In this document: in pieces, positions 59,201 to 64,000 of the stretch
Layout of the letters: every line of letters begins with the position of its first letter
Position numbering within the stretch: the first letter of the stretch is position 1
Source: Pseudonocardia cypriaca
Lineage (GTDB): Bacteria > Actinomycetota > Actinomycetes > Mycobacteriales > Pseudonocardiaceae
Reading direction: 5' to 3'
Assembly (NCBI RefSeq): GCF_006717045.1
Contig: NZ_VFPH01000001.1
Span: 434,001 to 498,000 of the forward strand
Length of the DNA stretch: 64,000 nucleotides
Program-made: the position numbers and the translations under genes
Notes under the pieces: model-generated
Databases searched by the model: none
Seen by the model: the letters and a program-made list of their open reading frames with translations, nothing else
What the model was told of the DNA's origin: nothing

Positions 59201-61056
59201 GCCGTCTGCTCGGACAGTCCCAGCAGGTGGCCGGTCACCCAGCCCACCACCTCGCGGACGAACACCGCCCGGTTGTCGGTGCCGTGCACCTCGTGGCCCT
59301 CGTCCTCGAAGAGCAGGAACCCCGGGCTCGCGCCGCGCTCGCGCAGCGCGTCGACCACCTGCCGGGCCTCCTCGAGCGGCACGTTCGTGTCGTGGGCACC
59401 GTGCACCACGAGCAGGGGTGCGGTGATCCGGTCGATCCGGTGCATCGGGGACAGCTCCCGCAGCAGGGCGGCGTCGGTGTGCGGGTCGCCGTACTTGGTG
59501 GTGGCGGCAGAGGCGATCCACGGCTCGGTGTGCTCGTAGAACGTGGCGAAGTCGGAGATGCCGCAGACGTCGACGCCCACGGCGAAGAGGTCGGGGAACC
59601 AGACCAGCGCCACGAGGGCGAGGTAGCCGCCGTACGAGCGGCCGGAGACCCCGACGCGGGCGGGATCGGCGAGCCCGGCGGAGACCAGGAAGTCGACGGC
59701 CGCCCGCACGTCCGTGATCGCGACGAAGCGGCGCTCGACGTCGTCGGCCGTGGTGAAGGAGCGCCCGTAGCCGCCCGAGCCGCGCACGTTCGGCGCGAAG
59801 ACGGCGATGCCCTCGGCGACCAGCGCCTGGAACAGCGGCTGGAACGTGGGCCGCTCCTGCGCCTCCGGCCCGCCGTGCAGCCAGATCAGCGTGGGCAGCG
59901 GGCCGAGCGCTCCGGTGGGCCGCAACAGCCAGCCCGACAGGCGCAGCCCGTCCTCCGCGCGGAACTCGTGCAGCGTTGGCTCCACGAACGAGGCGCCGAA
60001 CTGCTTGGCGGGGCGCAGCAGCGGGGTGGCGACCCCGTGCACGTCGAGGCCGATCCGCGAGAGCCGCGGCGACACCGCTGGACCCTCGTTCGCCACGAGC
60101 AGGGCCGCGCCGTCGCGGGTGAACGCGAAGTTCGTGACGACGTCGCCGGGCACCGGGACGACCGGTTCGAGCAGGCCGGAACGCAGGTCGAGCAGCTCCA
60201 CCTCGCTCCGCCCGTCGACGTTCCACGAGAGCGCGGCGCGCACGCCTGCCGGGTCGAGTGCCACGAGGTCGAGGTCGTCGTCGGGGCGCTCCGCGATGGG
60301 GTAGACGGTGGAGACGCCGCTGGTGCCGCCGAGTGTGACGGCGAGCAGCGCGGGGCGCTCCCGCCCCGCGTCCGTGTGCACGAAGAGCTGGCGGCCGGTG
60401 ACGCCGAACCGGGCGTCCGCCACGTTGGCCCCGCCGGGCAGCAGCTCGGTGCGCACGCCGCTGCGCAGGTCCACCAGCTCGAGCCGGCGGGCCCCGCGCG
60501 GGCCGACTCTCACGACGGCCCGCCTTCCGTCGCCGCTCACCGCGCACACGCGGGCGGCCGGGCCGGACGCGAGCACGGTGGAGGTGCCGTCACGCAGGTC
60601 GACGAGGCAGGCCTGCCCCTCCCCGGATCCCTCGGCGAAGATCGTGACGCCGAGCTGCCGGCCGGTGGGGGACCAGACCCCGAGGACGGCGGCCGCCGCG
60701 CCGGGGGCGAGATCGCGCACCTCGCCGCCGTCCGGTGAGATCACCTGGACCTGGGTGCGCTCGCCGCCGTACGGGGCGACCTGGCAGGCGATCCAGTAGC
60801 CATCCGGCGACCAGGACATCGTCTCGACGTCGCCGTCGGCGGGCAGCGGCCGCTCCGGCTCCGACACCTGGGCGCCTTCCGGCGGAAGCGGCGCGACCCA
60901 GGCGCGCGGCCGGCCGTCGCGGTCGGAGATCCAGGCGAGCAGGGAACCGTCCGGCGACGGGGCCGGATGGCCGTAGCGCGGTGTGAAGAGCCCGTGCGCA
61001 TCCGCGGTGCCGCCGATACGCGCGAGGCGTCGCTCCGTGAACCCCCCGTGCTCCAT
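59197..61056 (-). CDS. S9 family (prolyl oligopeptidase-type) peptidase
   Basis: This 619-aa protein has an N-terminal beta-propeller of WSPDG/SGDG-type blades (residues 30-340) and a C-terminal alpha/beta hydrolase: GVSGRSYGGYLAL (catalytic Ser), VHGAHDTNVPLEEA (Asp) and FEDEGHEVHG (His). It has no signal peptide and should be a cytoplasmic dipeptidyl- or acylaminoacyl-peptidase. The gene starts 3 bp after the asparagine-synthase stop, so the two are coupled. Co-transcription with an NAGGN-type amidotransferase suggests a dipeptide substrate. Confidence 0.87.
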   Translation of the reverse strand: MEHGGFTERRLARIGGTADAHGLFTPRYGHPAPSPDGSLLAWISDRDGRPRAWVAPLPPEGAQVSEPERPLPADGDVETMSWSPDGYWIACQVAPYGGERTQVQVISPDGGEVRDLAPGAAAAVLGVWSPTGRQLGVTIFAEGSGEGQACLVDLRDGTSTVLASGPAARVCAVSGDGRRAVVRVGPRGARRLELVDLRSGVRTELLPGGANVADARFGVTGRQLFVHTDAGRERPALLAVTLGGTSGVSTVYPIAERPDDDLDLVALDPAGVRAALSWNVDGRSEVELLDLRSGLLEPVVPVPGDVVTNFAFTRDGAALLVANEGPAVSPRLSRIGLDVHGVATPLLRPAKQFGASFVEPTLHEFRAEDGLRLSGWLLRPTGALGPLPTLIWLHGGPEAQERPTFQPLFQALVAEGIAVFAPNVRGSGGYGRSFTTADDVERRFVAITDVRAAVDFLVSAGLADPARVGVSGRSYGGYLALVALVWFPDLFAVGVDVCGISDFATFYEHTEPWIASAATTKYGDPHTDAALLRELSPMHRIDRITAPLLVVHGAHDTNVPLEEARQVVDALRERGASPGFLLFEDEGHEVHGTDNRAVFVREVVGWVTGHLLGLSEQTA

Positions 61057-61059
61057 CCT

Positions 61060-62841
61060 CTACAGCCCCCTCTCCTGCAGCCACATCTCCAACAGCGCCA
61101 CCTGCCACAACGCGTTGGACCCCAGGTTCGTTCTCTTCGTGTTCGGGTCCGCCAGCATGACGTCCAGCCAGTCCCGGCGCACCAGCCCCCTGGCCTTCGC
61201 GACCGGATCCGTGACCGCGTCGCGCACCCTGTCCAGGAACGGCCCTTCGAGGTGCCGGATCGCCGGGACCGGAAAGTACCCCTTGGGCCGGTCGATGACG
61301 GCGTCCGGGACCACCCCGCGCGCTGCGTCCTTCAGGACGCCCTTCCCGCCGTGGGCGAGCTTGAACTCCGGGGGACAGGCCGCCACCAGCTCCACCAGCT
61401 CGTGGTCGAGGAAGGGGACCCGCGCCTCGAGCCCCCACGCCATGGTCATGTTGTCGACCCGCTTCACCGGGTCGTCCACCAGCATGACGGTCGAGTCGAG
61501 CCGCAGTGCGGCGTCGATCGTCTCGTCGGCGCCCGGCGCGGCGAACTGCTCGGCGACGAACGCGCGGCTCGGGTCGTGGTCGAGCATCCACTCCGGTTCG
61601 AGGATCTCGGCCAGCTCGGAGTGCGGGCGGTCGGTGAACACCTCCGCGTACGCCTCGGGCCCCCGCTCCCGCGCCACGCCCGCGAGCGGCGGGTACCAGT
61701 CGTAGCCGGCCAGCACCTCGTCAGCGCCCTGACCGGACTGCACCACGGTGACCGACTTCGACACGTCCTCGGCGAGCAGGTGGAACGCCACGCAGTCGTG
61801 GCTCACCATCGGCTCGGCCATCGCCGTGATCGCGGCATCGACAGCGGGCAGCATGCGCGCCGGGTCCACGAGGATCTGCTGGTGGTCGGTGCCGAACTCC
61901 TTGGCGACGAGGTCGGAGTACTCGAACTCGTCGCCGGCCTCGCCCGCGGTGGCGTGGAAGCCGACGCTGAACGTCTTCAGGCCGGTCTGGCCCTCCCTCG
62001 CCAGCAGCGCTACCACCAGCGAGGAGTCCAGCCCGCCGGACAGCAGCACGCCGACCGGGACGTCCGCGACCATCCGCCGCCGCACCGCGACCCGCAGCGC
62101 CTCCAGCACGGCGTCGCTCCAGTCGCGCGCGCTCATGCCGGCGTGCTCGGGGCGTCGGACGTGCTCGGGCCGCCAGTACACGCGGTCGTCGGAGCTGCCG
62201 TCCGGCCGGACCGTGCGGACGGTGGCCGGCGGCAGCTTGCGCACCCCGGTGAGGATCGTGTGCGGCGCGGGAACGACCGAGTGGAACGTCATGTAGTGGT
62301 GCAGCGCCACCGGGTCGATCGAGGTGTCGACGCCACCGCCCGCGAGCAGCGCCGGCAGCGAGGAGGCGAACCTCAGCCGCCCCGAGCCCTCGGTGACGTA
62401 GAGCGGCTTGATGCCCAGCCGGTCGCGGCCGAGCGTCAGCACGCCGGTGTCGCGCTCGACGATCCCGAACGCGAACATCCCGAGGAACCGCTCCACGCAC
62501 GCCGGGCCCCACCGGTGGAACGCCTTGAGCAGCACCTCCGTGTCGGACGTGGAGAAGAACCGGTACCCGGCGGTCTCCAGCTCGGCCCGCAGCTCCCGGT
62601 AGTTGTAGATCAGCCCGTTGAACACGGCGGCCAGCCCCAGCTCCGGATCGACCATCGGCTGCGCCCCGCGCTCCGAGAGGTCGACGATCTTCAGGCGGCG
62701 GTGCCCGAGCGCGACCGCGCCCGTGGCGTACACACCCGACCCGTCCGGGCCGCGGCGGTGCATCTCGGCCGTGATCCGCGCGACGGCCGGGACGTCCGGC
62801 TCTCTGCCGTCGAACCGGATCTCGCCGGCGATTCCGCACAT
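61060..62841 (-). CDS. Asparagine synthase, N-acetylglutaminylglutamine amidotransferase-like
   Basis: In this 593-aa protein the N-terminal Ntn glutaminase starts at Cys2 (CGIAGEIRFDG) and has RRGPDGSG and FNGLIYNYRELR. The synthase domain has VGVLLSGGLDSSLVVALLA (PP-loop), QSGQGADEVLAGYDWY, and WGLEARVPFLDHELVE. Length and the CGIxGEIRFDG start fit the N-acetylglutaminylglutamine amidotransferase group better than plain AsnB. That enzyme forms the osmoprotectant dipeptide amide NAGGN, but its GNAT/ATP-grasp synthetase partner is not seen here. The ATG at 62841 is the natural start because Cys2 must be exposed. Confidence 0.83.
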   Translation of the reverse strand: MCGIAGEIRFDGREPDVPAVARITAEMHRRGPDGSGVYATGAVALGHRRLKIVDLSERGAQPMVDPELGLAAVFNGLIYNYRELRAELETAGYRFFSTSDTEVLLKAFHRWGPACVERFLGMFAFGIVERDTGVLTLGRDRLGIKPLYVTEGSGRLRFASSLPALLAGGGVDTSIDPVALHHYMTFHSVVPAPHTILTGVRKLPPATVRTVRPDGSSDDRVYWRPEHVRRPEHAGMSARDWSDAVLEALRVAVRRRMVADVPVGVLLSGGLDSSLVVALLAREGQTGLKTFSVGFHATAGEAGDEFEYSDLVAKEFGTDHQQILVDPARMLPAVDAAITAMAEPMVSHDCVAFHLLAEDVSKSVTVVQSGQGADEVLAGYDWYPPLAGVARERGPEAYAEVFTDRPHSELAEILEPEWMLDHDPSRAFVAEQFAAPGADETIDAALRLDSTVMLVDDPVKRVDNMTMAWGLEARVPFLDHELVELVAACPPEFKLAHGGKGVLKDAARGVVPDAVIDRPKGYFPVPAIRHLEGPFLDRVRDAVTDPVAKARGLVRRDWLDVMLADPNTKRTNLGSNALWQVALLEMWLQERGL

Positions 62842-62948
62842 TGCTGTCCTCCGCTCGTCGTCGGTCGAGTGGACGACGCCGCGGGGCACCCGCGCAACCC
62901 CGCGACGTGTTTCCAACAGGTGTCGGACCCCTGTGATCTCATCACGTC

Positions 62949-63746
62949 ATGACGGACCCGACGATCGGTGTGATCTTCCGCCCGCAGTCCCCGCCCGAGG
63001 TGCTGCGCGACGTGGTCCTCGCGGCCGAGGCCGCGGACATCGCCCAGCTGTGGCTGTGGGAGGACTGCTTCTGCGAGGGCGGGCTCACCTCGGCCACCGC
63101 GGCGCTCGCGTGGACCGAGCGGATCCAGGTCGGGGTCGGGCTGATGCCGGTGCCGCTGCGCAACCCGGCGCTGGCCGCGATGGAGATCGCCACTGTCGCC
63201 CGGATGTTCCCGGACCGGTTCCGGCCCGCGCTCGGGCACGGCGTGCTCGAGTGGATGGACCAGATCGGGGTGCGCGCGGAGTCGCCGATGACGCTGCTGC
63301 GGGAGTACACCACCGCCGTGCGGGAGCTCCTGCACGGTCGCACCGTCGACGTCGAGGGCCGCTACGTGCGCCTGCGTGACGTCACGCTCGACTGGCCGCC
63401 CGCCTCCCCGCCGCCGGTGATCGTCGGCGGGCGCGGACCCAAGACCGTCGGCCTGGCCGGTGAGCTGGGCGACGGCGTCATCCTCGACTCGGTGCTCACC
63501 CCCGACCAGGTCCGGGAAGGGATGGGGCACGCGGCCGCAGGCAGGCGTACGGCGGGTCGCACCGACGAACCGTTCGACAACATCGTGTTCGTCGAGGTCG
63601 ACGCGGGAGCCTCCGACCTGGTGGACCGGATCGACGAGGCGATCAGCACGTTCGCCGAGATCGGCGCGAGCACGGTGGTGTTCCAACCCACCGGCGAGGC
63701 ACCCGACCCGCTGCCGCTGATCGCGGCGTGCGCGAAGCGGGGGTAG
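62949..63746 (+). CDS. Luciferase-like flavin oxidoreductase
   Basis: In this 265-aa bacterial-luciferase-like protein the barrel starts IGVIFRPQSPPEVLRDVV, followed by LWLWEDCFCEGGLTSATAALAWT, IQVGVGLMPVPLRNPAL, PPVIVGGRGPKTVGLAGELGDGVIL. The pattern is the class of F420- or FMN-dependent monooxygenases/reductases; cofactor cannot be fixed here. It is divergent from the asparagine-synthase-like operon across a 107-bp gap. A hairpin overlaps the downstream convergent ORF. Confidence 0.85.
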   Translation: MTDPTIGVIFRPQSPPEVLRDVVLAAEAADIAQLWLWEDCFCEGGLTSATAALAWTERIQVGVGLMPVPLRNPALAAMEIATVARMFPDRFRPALGHGVLEWMDQIGVRAESPMTLLREYTTAVRELLHGRTVDVEGRYVRLRDVTLDWPPASPPPVIVGGRGPKTVGLAGELGDGVILDSVLTPDQVREGMGHAAAGRRTAGRTDEPFDNIVFVEVDAGASDLVDRIDEAISTFAEIGASTVVFQPTGEAPDPLPLIAACAKRG

Positions 63747-63764
63747 CGGCCCTGGGAGGGGCAT

Positions 63765-63896
63765 TCATGGGAGCAGGTCGGCCTTGATCTGCTCCCATGG
63801 GATCGGCGTCGCGCCGGTCTCCCGCATCTCGGCCCTGGCCTCCTCCGCCGCCTGGATGTCGGCGGCGTCCTCCGCGAGCCGAGGTTCTCGTGGCAT
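63765..63896 (-). CDS. Short antitoxin-like ORF (43 aa)
   Basis: The ORF starts at ATG 63896 and ends at 63765. The translation ends ATPIPWEQIKADLLP, the type of Trp-Glu-Gln-xx-Lys-Ala-Asp-Leu tail seen at the C-terminus of Phd/YefM- and RelB-like antitoxins. The usual DNA-binding N-terminus (about 50 residues) is absent, and no toxin gene follows on the same strand. It may be a truncated antitoxin or a small independent gene. Confidence 0.45.
   Translation of the reverse strand: MPREPRLAEDAADIQAAEEARAEMRETGATPIPWEQIKADLLP
63766..63799. terminator. 11-bp-arm hairpin at the end of the luciferase-like gene
   Basis: CATGGGAGCAG (63766-63776) and CTGCTCCCATG (63789-63799) are perfect complements with a 12-nt loop. 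It lies 20 bp after the stop of the oxidoreductase and overlaps the 3' end of the 43-aa ORF on the other strand. Confidence 0.6.
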
Positions 63897-63905
63897 CGGC
63901 TGACA

Positions 63906-64000
63906 CTACCTGTCGGGGATTCGACGGCTGTCGAATCCGGCGTCGCGTAGCCGGCGGTAGGCGTCCTCGACCGGTCGCGGTACCACTTGCGGAACGATGA
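63906..64000 (-). CDS. Possible C-terminus of a gene entering from the right edge
   Basis: Read on the minus strand from the window edge, one frame is open for 31 codons to a TAG at 63908-63906 and encodes VEDAYRRLRDAGFDSRRIPDR at its end. No start is inside the window. The short stretch has charged helix-like composition and does not match anything I can name. It ends 9 bp before the start of the antitoxin-like ORF. Confidence 0.3.
   Translation of the reverse strand, partial: IVPQVVPRPVEDAYRRLRDAGFDSRRIPDR

Noticed and set aside
1..64000. CRISPR arrays, tRNA/rRNA genes, transposases, phage genes
   Set aside because: No evenly spaced direct repeats, no tRNA-like cloverleaf, and no DDE/tyrosine/serine recombinase motif were found on either strand by eye. 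A tool search could still find a weak case.

Overview
The window is high-GC, densely packed DNA with many GTG starts and 4-nt (GTGA/ATGA) gene overlaps. A mycothiol-type DsbA-like reductase, a CtaJ/DUF5130 pair, LipB and a Hanks-type Ser/Thr kinase point to an actinomycete. Pseudonocardiaceae is my guess, not proven. Roughly the first three quarters (1-48.7 kb) are a large surface-polysaccharide region and the last quarter is mostly housekeeping. No rRNA, tRNA, CRISPR array or intact insertion sequence was seen.

Region 1 (1-9.96 kb): a truncated GT2, a Wzx-type flippase, a NodB deacetylase and a secreted DUF4038 lipoprotein, then a second related flippase preceded by a 15-codon leader that looks like the remnant of a nucleotidyltransferase gene. 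On the minus strand lie a CapK-like adenylating enzyme and a TIM-barrel glycosidase-like lipoprotein, divergent from an intact RfbF-like nucleotidyltransferase. Region 2 (10-24.2 kb): a plus-strand operon of three GT4s, a flippase, a CgeB-like GT, a Wzy-like polymerase, a Wzz protein with a degenerate kinase domain, a Tat/lipoprotein beta-helix protein and a GNAT. It converges on a minus-strand set: WbaP-type initiating transferase, GT2, polysaccharide pyruvyl transferase. Together these can initiate, extend, polymerise, export, size and pyruvylate a polymer.

Region 3 (24.5-33.3 kb): histidine kinase/LuxR response-regulator pair, a HemL-like aminotransferase, a PAP2 phosphatase divergent from a large HTH-ATPase regulator, a VOC-AHSA1 fusion and a beta-helix lipoprotein. 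Region 4 (33.4-38.3 kb): UDP-glucose dehydrogenase, GT4, NAD-dependent epimerase and a fourth flippase. A 164-bp imperfect palindrome exactly fills the gap between the GT4 stop and the epimerase start. Region 5 (38.3-48.7 kb): two tandem 62-bp palindromes, then an eight-gene minus-strand operon encoding WbpB-, WbpE- and WbpA-like enzymes (a UDP-2,3-diamino-glucuronate-type sugar), a FemAB/GNAT-like acyltransferase, an Alg14/Alg13-like GT, Wzy, Wzz, and a fusion of a NodB deacetylase with an initiating sugar-phosphate transferase.

Region 6 (49-64 kb): CtaJ/DUF5130, a small Cys/His protein, LipB, aminopeptidase N, a DsbA-like reductase, a PH-domain protein, a CBS protein, half of an MFS exporter, a Ser/Thr kinase, and an operon of an NAGGN-type asparagine synthase, an S9 peptidase and a HTH_42 protein. 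A luciferase-like oxidoreductase and a short antitoxin-like ORF close the window. Strong hairpins separate several of the convergent gene pairs.
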